From: Lentinus brumalis | Lineage: Eukaryota; Basidiomycota; Agaricomycetes; Polyporales; Polyporaceae | Reading direction: 5' to 3' | Assembly: GCA_001792895.1 (NCBI GenBank) | Contig: MARA01000001.1 | Location: 2,666,001 to 2,730,000 of the forward strand | Length of the DNA: 64,000 nt | Shown: positions 47,624-56,400 of the stretch, in pieces | Position numbering within the stretch: the stretch's first letter is position 1 | Layout: the number at the start of each line of letters is the position of its first letter | The notes under the pieces: model-generated | The model's input: only the letters and a program-made list of their open reading frames with translations | The model's database searches: none | Told to the model about the DNA's origin: nothing | Translations under genes and position numbers: made by a program

Positions 47624-47971
47624 ATGGTGCTGAGCGGTGAGAAGTGGGGTGTGTATGTCGTCGCGAGTGCACCGTGCGAACGAGGAGCGGGCTGCAGCTG
47701 GTGGTGTATGCGGGGATGTTCTGTCCTATGGGGTGACTGGTTATGCAATCATGGTTTCTTTCTGTTTGCAACACGGTGTTCGATATGCCTGTCGTAACAC
47801 GATGGCTGCATGGCACAGAAACGGCAGCGACGACATTGGGAGAAGCCCATTGGGTGCGCGGCTGACTGCGGGCACCAGGTATCCCTTGTTCCGAGTTGAT
47901 CTGTGAACGTACACCTAATCATACAACATATAAAGATGAAGGGGAAGCAACACGACAACAATGAACCTAAC
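47624..47971. other. Convergent intergenic region
   Basis: Lies between the 3' ends of the secreted-protein gene and SPC25; presumably both 3' UTRs. No other feature seen. Confidence 0.4.
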
Positions 47972-48898
47972 TCAACGCCCTTGTTCTACCAACTCGCAAA
48001 ACGCTTGTCGCATGCGTCGCATGAAAGCATAGATGTCCCGCGACGCGTTGAGCTCGTCAAGCAGGAGGGGTAGTATCGGGAGGTAAGGCGTCGTCGTCGG
48101 CACTGCATAGACAGCCCACCATCCATATATGTTGTAGCAGCGCATGTCAAGTATGGACGCACCTTTATATGCCCGGCTGGATACATCCAGCACGAAAGTG
48201 AACTCGGCTTTGAGGTCGTCTGGGTCGATGTGCGAGAAACGGACGAGGATCTTGTCCTTGTCTATGCCCTCTATTGCAAACTTCAAACGGTCCTCGCAAG
48301 CCGCGACTTCGGGGTGGGTGCGCGAAGCATGAGCGTTCAGGATGCTCTCCTCGCGTTTCCGTTCTAGGACGCGGTATGTTCACGTATGGGGCAAGCAAGG
48401 AAGACGCATATAGAAAACATACCTCGCATGAGATTGGTCACATTCCTCCGGTGCAGCTCAATCTCAGCGTCGAGCGACGCACACTTCTCCTTGATGGACG
48501 CAAGCTGCCGCCGGAAAGCAGCGACACTCGCCTCGCTCTCCTTCTTCTCCTCCTGCTCCTTGTCCAGCACTCCGCGTAGCTCTTTCCTCAGCCCATCGAG
48601 TGTACGCAACGCATGAATGGGCGCACGCACCTGCAATGAGCTCGATCTCCTTCAGCTTGCACTGGTTTGTCTCCGCCTCGACCTGCTGCGTCTTCTCCGT
48701 GATCTTCTTCTTCTCGCCGCTGAAGTTGTTCTTCCTGTTCGTAATCTCCGTAACGGCGCGTTGGGTGTAGTTGGAAACGGCCTTGATGAAGTTGCGCGTC
48801 GAGACTTCGTACGCCTCGAGCCGTAGGTCGATTTGCGGGTTCTGCTGGTTAAGGACGGCAGGTAGGTCGAGCTTCGGTACGCGCAGTACGTTGGCCAT
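47972..48898 (-). CDS. SPC25: Kinetochore protein Spc25 (NDC80 complex)
   Basis: Subunit of the NDC80 complex that links kinetochores to spindle microtubules. Starts MANVLRVPKLDLP at 48898. Three introns by frame: phase 1 after KEIELIA, phase 1 after VTNLMR (GTATGT donor), and phase 1 after SSRAYK. Joined, it has an N-terminal and central coiled coil (EKKKITEKTQQVEAETNQ, KEQEEKKESEASVAAFRRQ) and the C-terminal globular domain FTFVLDVSSRAYK followed by LPILPLLLDELNASRDIY and FMRRMRQAF, the hallmark of the Spc25 family. Ends CELVEQGR, stop 47972-47974. Length, about 240 aa, fits fungal Spc25. Intact and probably essential, so it marks a conserved anchor inside an otherwise repeat-rich island. 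Confidence 0.92.
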
Positions 48899-49120
48899 CT
48901 CAACAATAGCAGGGACGTTACTTCAGGAGCAGGCAGAGGTGTCGTTGGAGTGGGGTTCGGAGTGCGTTGGAAAGCTGGACGGAGTCCGGCTTACCCTGGC
49001 TTACCGCGACGAGCGCGACTGTGTCTGTCGTGCACGTGACCGTTCGCTATTTAACCATGCCATCGGCGCTTGACACTCGGCCTGAACACTTTCACTTCCG
49101 ACGTGCTTCCGACCGTTGTT

Positions 49121-49187
49121 TAATTGATGTTCATACTATCCATTCGAGCAAGCAGACGTCTCGAATGGATAGTATGAACATCAATTA
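49121..49187. repeat. Perfect 28-bp inverted repeat (hairpin)
   Basis: Arms 49121-49148 and 49160-49187 are exact reverse complements, with an 11-nt loop CAAGCAGACGT. It starts TAATTGATG and lies between the divergent SPC25 and 49467 genes. Confidence 0.92.
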
Positions 49188-49197
49188 CAAGACACGA

Positions 49198-49255
49198 CGA
49201 GACGCGACCAGGCTTGAGCCACCACAGATTTGAGTCTGTCGTGGGTCGCGTCTCG
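49198..49255. repeat. Second, nested hairpin
   Basis: CGAGACGCGACC (49198-49209) pairs with GGTCGCGTCTCG (49244-49255); inside, CCACAGA pairs with TCTGTCGTGG with one bulge. It starts 11 bp after the perfect hairpin. Terminal structure of a small mobile element or a regulatory structure are possible. Confidence 0.7.
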
Positions 49256-49411
49256 CAACCAGTCTCAAATGAAAGCGGGAGCGGATACTTCACATGATAC
49301 CACTACACAACATCCGTGCGGATAGGACAGGAGTCTACCCGCTCCGCTATCGAGTATAAAGGTGCGTCGCGAGTCTTTCACTTGTTCTATCATCCCCATT
49401 TCTACAAACTA

Positions 49412-49422
49412 CTGCTGCGCAG
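49412..49422 (+). promoter_or_regulatory. Shared upstream element CTGCTGCGCAG (right module)
   Basis: Lies 44 nt before the ATG at 49467, followed by a C/T-rich tract with CACATA repeats very like the left module. Confidence 0.45.
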
Positions 49423-49466
49423 TATACCCCCCTATACCTCACATATACCTCACATATAGCTCACAA

Positions 49467-50361
49467 ATGACCTCTATCATAATGACTTCAACATCTTCTT
49501 ACAACATCTACGCGCGTTATACGTTCAAGACCCCGGAAGGCTGGGCCTTCTCGGATGACAAGGCGGTGGTCAGACAGGAGTACAAGCGGTGGCAAGCGGC
49601 GGAGCGCAGACGGCATCTGAAGGCTCAGAACGTAGCGAAGACGACGACACGGGCACGGGCACGCTCTGTGGGCGCAGAAGACGTGGACGAGGCGGCGAAG
49701 CGCAAGGCGTTCCTCAAAGTCATTGAAGACGAGCGGGCGGCGAAGTTGAAGGCGCGTATCCTCGAGAATCGAAGGCGCAAGATGAAGCGGAAGGCGACGT
49801 GCGCGGTAGACGGCGATCGAGCAGTGAAGAAGGCGAAGACAAATCACGTTGCTGGCATCCTGAAGGTCGACGGCGGTGCGACGGGTACGAAGCAGGTGCG
49901 GTGGTGCGGGTCAGTACAGGAGCCTAGGGAGACGGTCCGGGTGCGTATTCGTCGTTCTGCCGGCCCTTTGAGACTTGCTGACCTCGAATGTGAAGCCTAA
50001 GATTGTGAGGGTCTCATGCCCGGACTCGGACCCTACCACTCGGAGTCAAAACGCGACTACGACACCTGCGCCGACGACGATGCAGATCTGGCCGTGGCCC
50101 AAGGTACCGATGGGACTGTCGCTCACGTTCGAGGACGTACCAGAAGTGAGACCGGGAGAGGCGAAGCCCAGGAAGGCGATGGTTATGCGTCACTCGGACG
50201 ACCACCAGTGGAACCGGAAGATCGTCATTCCTCCATGGACCTACCGTCACGCCCAGTACCACAAGTTGTGGAAGATGCACGTCGGACTCGAGCGACGGAT
50301 CAAGTTTAGTGCAGAGTTGGGGGCACCGATGGCGCGGTTGCTTCTGGCGTCGTGCTTGTAG
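49467..50361 (+). CDS. Putative PP1-docking basic protein with GILK and KQVRW motifs, 277 aa
   Basis: ATG at 49467 (MTSIIMTSTSSYNIYARYTF). One phase-0 intron (49941-50001, 61 nt) joins ETVR to IVRVSCPDSD; stop at 50361. The first 60 residues carry the family motif YARYTFKTPEG; residues 70-125 are strongly basic and helical with nuclear-localisation-like clusters (RRRKMKRK, KKAK). Residues 130-133 read GILK and 142-146 KQVRW, matching the SILK and RVxF docking motifs for protein phosphatase 1. Exon 2 has a second conserved block (VRPGEAKPRKAMVMRHSDDH, WTYRHAQYH), also seen in the decayed left copy. A nuclear PP1 regulator is inferred from motifs only. Confidence 0.75.
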
Positions 50362-50364
50362 GAC

Positions 50365-50870
50365 TTGCTTTCTCTGGCGGCTTGGACATTGCTGGTGTGT
50401 CTAGGACTGGGGACTCGGACTTGGATCTGGGCTTGGACTGGGACTTGTGGTAGCAGGGCGACGGCGATGCTGGGTGGATGGACGGCGAGTGTGGCTGCTC
50501 GTCGTCTGTTCCTCAGCGGAGTTGTCTGCCTTGCGAGGGGGTTCCTTGTATAGTGCTCTCCACTTCGGTTGTACATTATAATTGGCGTCGGTCTTGTAGA
50601 GTAGCAGGGCGGCAGCGAGGCTGGGTAGATGGGCGGCGAAGGTGGCTCTTCGTCATCTGTCTCCCGGCGGAGTTGTTTGCTCTGTGAAAGGTTCCCTTGT
50701 ATGCGCTCTTGAATTGTAGAGTATGTATCAGGGCGGCAGCGAAGATTGGTAGGTGGGCGGTGAGTGTGGCTCCTTGTCGCTCGTTTCTCAGCCGAGTTGT
50801 GTGTCCTGTGAAGGTCTGCGCTTGTATCGTGTTCGGTGCCCACGTTGGATGTATGTCGGGAATGTGTAGT
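50365..50870 (+). repeat. Right arm of inverted repeat, three tandem units
   Basis: Starts directly after the stop codon of the preceding gene with GGACTTGG-type repeats, then three units near 50452, 50602 and 50716 with GTAGCAGGGCG, GGCGGCGA and GTGTGGCT blocks. Reverse complement of the array at 42930-43410. Confidence 0.8.
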
Positions 50871-51119
50871 CGGTTATAGTTGTTCCACTGACATGGACGA
50901 CAAGATTCATGCATCACGAGTAGATGTATGTGTAGACAAACGCAGGTTGTATGACGGATGGTATATGTGTCACGATCTCAAAGCAAGAGAGCAGAATCAG
51001 TAATTAGGACGGCGGAGACCTGGCAGCGATAGACAGCCCTGTAACTAGACAAGCGAACGAGCGTGCAAGTGCATCAACAAAACATACTAAGCAAAAGGGC
51101 CCGGCCCTCCATGGTGACG

Positions 51120-52880
51120 CTACCACAATGCACCTGCACGAGAGCACTGGGACGACGGCTCACGGCAGTACTCCGGCAGGGTCATTTCGGGGATAGCATC
51201 GATGCGCTCGACCTTCACGGTCGGAACGTACTTCGAAATCCGAAGGATTTCGCCTTCGTCAATGACGATGTTCGGCGCCATCTGCAGGACGAGCGTGTCG
51301 AGGTAGGCGTAGTTCCCCGTCGCGAGGCATTCGCACGCCTTGCCCAGCTTCAACTCTGGCCGTCTGAGGCCGGACTCCCGGGTATTCTGTAACCCGATCC
51401 CATGGCAGATAACGAGCCTCAACGTCTTGAGGTTGCGCGATGCAAACGACGGGTGCGTCGTGCTCGGGAGGATCCACAGGTTCGGCTCGAGGGTGTAGGG
51501 GAGGACATACACGAGGGTCTCGACCGCGGGGAGCCCGACCATCACGTCGCGCATGGCGATCGCGACGCGATGCGAAAACGACATGTAGGCAGATCCGTGC
51601 CTGATGTCGAGATGCTGCCACGGAATCGTCATGGTGGGGCTATCCGTATCCTGGATCGCACGGCTCGCGAGCATGCCGACGAGCCACAGCTCGCGCACGC
51701 TTGCTAGGTCCGACTTGTCTTCGAGCATCGCCCTGACCGCTGTGTAGTAGGGGCCGTCGATGTCGTGTGGCTGGTTGCGCCGGACGTGAAAGGTCCCGCT
51801 AGGCCCGATGGACGTCAGGGATGCGCTATCCCAGTCGTCATATGTTCTGCGCCAGGGTGTGGGGTTGAAGAAGTCCCGTGAGACAGGCGGATGCTCGAGA
51901 TGAACGATACGCAGAGTGTGGGGATGCGGGGAATACTTTGGGATGATGCTTCTGGCGACGTCTTCTTTGACCCCCGGATTGAACAGCTGGAACGCCATGT
52001 CTCGATTGTGCGGGAGGGCTGCGAGGTAGACGGCGTCGTCATCAGGATTTTCCAGCGTGACGCGTTGTAGGCGAGGGAGATGGACCGTAAGAGTGGTTGT
52101 CGCGCGTTCCATGATGCTCTCCCGTGAGTTCAGAAGGACGAGGGATACCAGCATCGGGCAACGGCTGAGGAAGGTGAGCAGCGTCTTGTCAAACCGCGGT
52201 ACTCGGACGTTGATCAGCGCAAGATGTGTAAGAGAAGCGAAGTGGTTCCTGGGAAGGAAGCAGACCTTGCTCAGCGTGAGGTGACGCAGCTGCGATGCCT
52301 GAGGGAGTGAGAGGAGCGAGCCCTTCGGAGGTAACCACGCCACACCAGAGCTTGCGATTGAGAGGAATCGGAGTTTCGGTGCAGGCACGGTGAGAAGCGG
52401 CACCCATAAGTCCATGTTCTGGTTTCCTAGACGGGTTATATGGAGCTCTTGAATGCGGTGCGCCTCTGCGACGTACCAGTCGCGAACAACTTGGGGCGTG
52501 GGATGTACGAAGGAGATGTACACGTTGAGCGGGACATCCTGATTCAGAGCATGCATTTTGTCAGCATCGAAGGACGCTTCCTCGCTGATAATAATGGTCT
52601 TGACGACCAGGGACAGAGTCTGAACCACGTCGCGGAGCCGGCGGCATGTTTGCGAGATGGGTTTGAGAGCGGAGGTATCGACGACCGAGCAGTGCCAGTG
52701 TGGCTTGAGATCTGCTCTCCGCAGGCTAAGAGGTGGAGCAAATCTCTGGAGGATCAGTGCGAGGATCTCTGTTGGTAACTTCAGCAAATCCGGTGTGACG
52801 TTTGTTTGGGTGACTGCGTCGGGGTGGGTGTGGGTACCACCGGCTTCTTCGAGGTCCGCCAACATAGCTGCGTCAAGCAA
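51120..52880 (-). CDS. F-box/LRR-like protein, 586 aa
   Basis: Single exon from ATG 52880 (an alternative Met lies at MLADLEEAGG, five codons in) to the stop at 51120. The F-box is near residues 30-80: LLKLPTEILALILQRF followed by LKPISQTCRRLRDV. The rest has Leu-rich stretches typical of the C-terminal repeats in basidiomycete F-box proteins (LRFLSIASSGVAWL, LRHLTLSKVCFLP, LTHLALINVRVP, LVSLVLLNSRES, LKTLRLVICHGI, YLDTLVLQMAPN). By family it would recruit a substrate to an SCF ubiquitin ligase through Skp1. Substrate unknown. Such genes are highly expanded in Agaricomycetes. Confidence 0.8.
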   Translation of the reverse strand: MLDAAMLADLEEAGGTHTHPDAVTQTNVTPDLLKLPTEILALILQRFAPPLSLRRADLKPHWHCSVVDTSALKPISQTCRRLRDVVQTLSLVVKTIIISEEASFDADKMHALNQDVPLNVYISFVHPTPQVVRDWYVAEAHRIQELHITRLGNQNMDLWVPLLTVPAPKLRFLSIASSGVAWLPPKGSLLSLPQASQLRHLTLSKVCFLPRNHFASLTHLALINVRVPRFDKTLLTFLSRCPMLVSLVLLNSRESIMERATTTLTVHLPRLQRVTLENPDDDAVYLAALPHNRDMAFQLFNPGVKEDVARSIIPKYSPHPHTLRIVHLEHPPVSRDFFNPTPWRRTYDDWDSASLTSIGPSGTFHVRRNQPHDIDGPYYTAVRAMLEDKSDLASVRELWLVGMLASRAIQDTDSPTMTIPWQHLDIRHGSAYMSFSHRVAIAMRDVMVGLPAVETLVYVLPYTLEPNLWILPSTTHPSFASRNLKTLRLVICHGIGLQNTRESGLRRPELKLGKACECLATGNYAYLDTLVLQMAPNIVIDEGEILRISKYVPTVKVERIDAIPEMTLPEYCREPSSQCSRAGALW

Positions 52881-53455
52881 TCCATATTAGTGGAGTCTTA
52901 GAGGTGAGATCACCGGCATCATGACGGATGAGGCTTACTGTGTGAAGAGGTGGCTACCGCGTACAACACCAGGTCTCTTCCTGAGAGGTTATGACACGCC
53001 ACAGCAGTTAGAAGACTCGCTGTGCCTGCTGAGGTGCAGTCAGTACAGCATGCTGACCGGCAGACGTGGACTCTTACCTTGGGAGCGTAGCACGAGATGC
53101 TCACTGTCAGTAGCAACTTCGACTTCAAGAACTACTTACTTATATCTTTCGGCAGGTGCCGAGAGTGCCTGGACCGGCCTGCCCACATCCAGGCAGGCGC
53201 CCGTGGGACGGCCGTACGCGCGTCATCCAGAGTCGTCGTCATCTTTTCTTCAAGCCTCCATCATCAAACATTGCGCCAGCTGTACTGACCGTCCGGCAGC
53301 AGCCCGGCGCTCGCCTGCTCACTGCTCGCGAGCATAGCGTCGAGAACCTGAAGTCCTAACCACCAGTGGAGCGTGCTGCGTGGTAATATGTCTCCCCTTC
53401 TCACCGCCTGCTTCGCTTATGCATGTCTCGCAGGTTCAGCGGGTCGTTAGCAAGT
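52881..53455. promoter_or_regulatory. Shared intergenic region of two divergent F-box genes
   Basis: 575 bp between two divergent ATGs, so both promoters must lie here. A 138-codon open frame (52921-53337) has no protein-like features and is probably chance. No clear motif identified. Confidence 0.4.
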
Positions 53456-55366
53456 ATGTCGGCTCATGGTCAGGGCAGATCAAAGGATCGTGGACTTGTC
53501 AGGGATCGATTCGCCCTGGCCGTACAGGAATTAGAACTGCTTATCGACACCGACACAGATCACCTTATCAGGTAAGCCTTCTCTTGAACCATACACACCC
53601 GGTCGACGGCTGACGACGGCTGATCTAGCGATGAAGAGGTTTGCTCCTCAGTCGTTTCACGTAGAATCATTACTGACGATCGAATGCAGATTGACGGCGT
53701 CCGCAAGCTCCTACACAGGAGCAATCAACTCTTGACCAGGCTGTCCAATGCCCGCCGAGGCGCGAATCGTCTTCCGGCCGAACTGCTACATGAAATCTTC
53801 CTGCAGAGTCTCCGCCCTGTCATTCTCTCCCGTTACTGTGCGAAAGGGCCGTCCTGGTACGATCGTCATTACAGCGACGAAGTAGGTTGGCCCCACGAGC
53901 ACAAGCGTGTATGCGACGTCCTGGCCCTTGCGCACGTCTGCAAACGCTGGCGTAGCGTGGCTCTTGCCTTCCCCGAGCTCTGGCAATCTGTCAGCATCTT
54001 CAGCCGAGGAGCAGGATCGACATTCCTCACCCGTGCTGAAGACAAGCCTCTCAGCCTCTTAGCCATCGCGAAGGGGCCGTCGGAGGCCGGATGGCTTAAC
54101 GACATGTGCGCGGAGGGCGCACCTACGATGCGGCAGCTATTGTGGGTCTCTCCTAGCCAAGGACTGGGTCAGCATCGAGGATACGCCATGTCTGAGCTGG
54201 ACATCAAGGCGCCCAACCTCGAGCGACTCTGCATGGCCCGAGGAGTGGGAGATCACGAGTTGTACCGTTCCCGCAGCATCTTCCGCGGAGACACGAGCAA
54301 AGTGAAGTACCTGGCCATCATTGAACTCCACTGGGTGCCACGCAATCGCTTTCCTGCACTCACTCACCTCGTCTTGACCGAGCGCATTCATCCATACGAG
54401 CTGGGTACCTTCCTTGAGCGTTGCCCGAACCTACAGACCTTGGTATGCCGGACGACGAGGCCCTGGGAGCAGATCGAACCCGCGCGCACCATCGCCCTTC
54501 CTCATCTCCGCCGCATCTCCCTGGAATGTCCCGACTTCCCCGACAACTATCTCTTCAACTTCCTTGCGAAGCTGGAGTTTGATCGCTCTCATGCCGCTAT
54601 CCGGGTGTCGTTCAATGGCTATGCCGCGGACACGTTTGGACACCAGCGTAATGTTCTTGTCGCGCCGCCGCATCCACAGGACATGTCCGGTCTAGAACTT
54701 CAGCCTGACGCGCAATACACCCATCTTTGCGTCAAGGCAATCGGACCCCCTCGTGGTTCCTCCTCGTTCACGATGTTCGCTACGAGCGCGACAGGCGGTG
54801 TCTGTCTCAGGGGCAACTCGGCCATACAGCACATGGTGCAATACAGCTTCCCGCTCCAGCACATCACAGAGCTGTGGGTTGACGGCCTGACGAAAGAGGT
54901 CCCCGAGGTGCTGATGTTGTGGCGGCGCGCTCTGCCTGCCTTACGCACGCTCGTCGTCGTGCGCCGCCCGCCGCCTCTCACAGAGGTCTTCCCCAACGTG
55001 CCCGCTATGTATTTCGGAGGACCTCAAAAGTCCCAGAAAGCGGGTCCGACCATCATGGGTCTGGCACACGCGCGGGAGATGGGGATGCGCGTGCTGGATG
55101 ACAGGCGATGGGAGAGCGAGGACGCCGTCTTTGCGCACCTTAAGACCATCTTCGGCATACCCTTCATGCCTGGGACGCACCCCGTGCGCATGTTCGTTTC
55201 GGACGGCCAGGGGACAATCGAGGAGGCGGAGCTGGATCCGTGGATGACCGTGACTGGGCTGACGCTGCAGGAGGCTGAAGGAGAGGGTGTGGAAGTGCCG
55301 ACTGTCATGCTGATGCCGGAGGTTTGTACGGAGGATTCTGACCTCACCGCTTGGGAGACGTGGTAA
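53456..55366 (+). CDS. F-box protein
   Basis: Exon 1 starts MSAHGQGRSKDRGLVRDRFA at 53456; an intron (53572-53664, GTAAGC donor, CACGTAG acceptor, phase 2) joins LIR to IITDDRMQID, giving a coiled-coil-like LLHRSNQLLTRLSN before the F-box (NRLPAELLHEIFLQSLRP ... LAHVCKRWRSVALAFPELWQ). This helix-plus-F-box layout is typical of basidiomycete F-box families. The C-terminal part has Leu-rich segments (HLRRISLECPDF, ITELWVDGLTKEV, LPALRTLVVV). Stop at 55366; about 600 aa. If the intron is not used, translation could start at the internal ATG 53684. A decayed relative follows. Confidence 0.82.
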
Positions 55367-55518
55367 CTCAAAGCACAAAAGTAGTATCGGTGGGGTATCA
55401 CGGAGAGGAACGGACTGTATCGCATCATTCTCTGGGGCTAGAGCTTATTATTGGGTACATATTGATGACTCTGTTGTATAGGACTTCCAAGGTGTATCGC
55501 AAGGGCATTTGTAGACAC

Positions 55519-56400
55519 GTAACTCTCCATGGAATGCGAAAATCTCTGCGACAGGTATCTCTTCCACTTCCTCACGAAGCTAGGCTCGCAAGCCAGCCTC
55601 TAGTTCGAAGTTGCGGAAGACAGTCGTCCCTCTTCGAATAGAGGCTGGAATCGTTTAACAGGGGGGTGCAGGCGACCCCCGTGAGAAAGCGGAGTTTCAA
55701 GCACCTGGAGAGCGACAGCTTCACCATGTGTATGGCCATGAGCTAGTCCCGAAAACCTTATGGAGTCCTCAAGTATAATTATCTCCATGCCCCCAGAAGT
55801 TTTGGTAATATCCTGGATGCTAGAGCTGCGGCTATGAGGAGGAGGATGTGTCCCGTCGCGTCCAGCGGCTGTGCTCTGCTCAGGCGCTCGTCGCTCTCTC
55901 TGGCAGGATTCAGACTCAGACAGCCTCCGCCGTTCCCACGGGGGGTCGCCTGCACCCCCCTGTTAAACGATTCAAGCCTACACGAAGCTAGACTTCGATC
56001 GCTCTCGTGCTGCCATACGGGCGTAGATTTGGAGAGTGGCGAAACCTTCTCGTCCACATCTAGAGAGCCTCAGAGGGACCCCTCGTCGCCCCGCCGCCTC
56101 CGAAGACTAAATTCGGCCAAGTACGTCGCCCAACACTCATCTCTGCATCATGGCAGTCGGAAATCCTCGTGGTCCCGTAGTGGTCCCGCGGCCTTCACCC
56201 TGGTGGCCACCAGCGCGACAGCCGGTGTGTGTCCTCAAGGGCGAGTATTGCGTGCCGCACGGCTTTCCCCACTAGCCGTCCGCGGAGCTCTGGGTGGACA
56301 GCTCCTCCCTCCAGCACGTCACCCAGTTGTGGATTCTTGACCTGACGGGAGAGGAGGAGGACGTGCTGAGGGCGCTCTCTCACCGTCAGCCCTGTGCACA
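55519..56400 (+). pseudogene. Decayed F-box paralogue
   Basis: Fragments resemble the C-terminal half of the preceding gene: MECENLCDRYLFHFLTKL (55532) against LECPDFPDNYLFNFLAKL; KLDFDRSRAAIRA (55986) against KLEFDRSHAAIRV; FTLVATSATAGVC (56192) against FTMFATSATGGVC; and LQHVTQLWILDLTGEEEDVL in another frame (56310). No F-box region is left. It is split by a 397-bp insertion. Confidence 0.75.
55584..55980. mobile_element. Short inverted-repeat element with 11-bp flanking repeats
   Basis: The 397-bp insert in the F-box pseudogene is flanked by CACGAAGCTAG at 55573-55583 and 55981-55991. Inside are inverted repeats of about 46 bp (55642-55687 and 55933-55979) with core TCGTTTAACAGGGGGGTGCA, differing by one C and a few bases, and a smaller pair AGCCTCTA(G)TTCGAAG / CTTCGAATAGAGGCT (55595-55610, 55632-55646). 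No ORF. This fits a non-autonomous DNA transposon; 11-bp duplications occur in Mutator-like elements, but the family is not proven. Confidence 0.6.

Noticed and set aside
49262..49320. tRNA-like sequence on the minus strand (GTGTAGTGGTATCA resembling an A box)
   Set aside because: No matching acceptor stem, no anticodon stem and no proper B box follow, so it is at most a tRNA-derived remnant or chance.
52921..53337. 138-codon plus-strand ORF between the divergent F-box genes
   Set aside because: Its composition follows the GC-rich background, it has no domain, and it would overlap the two promoters.
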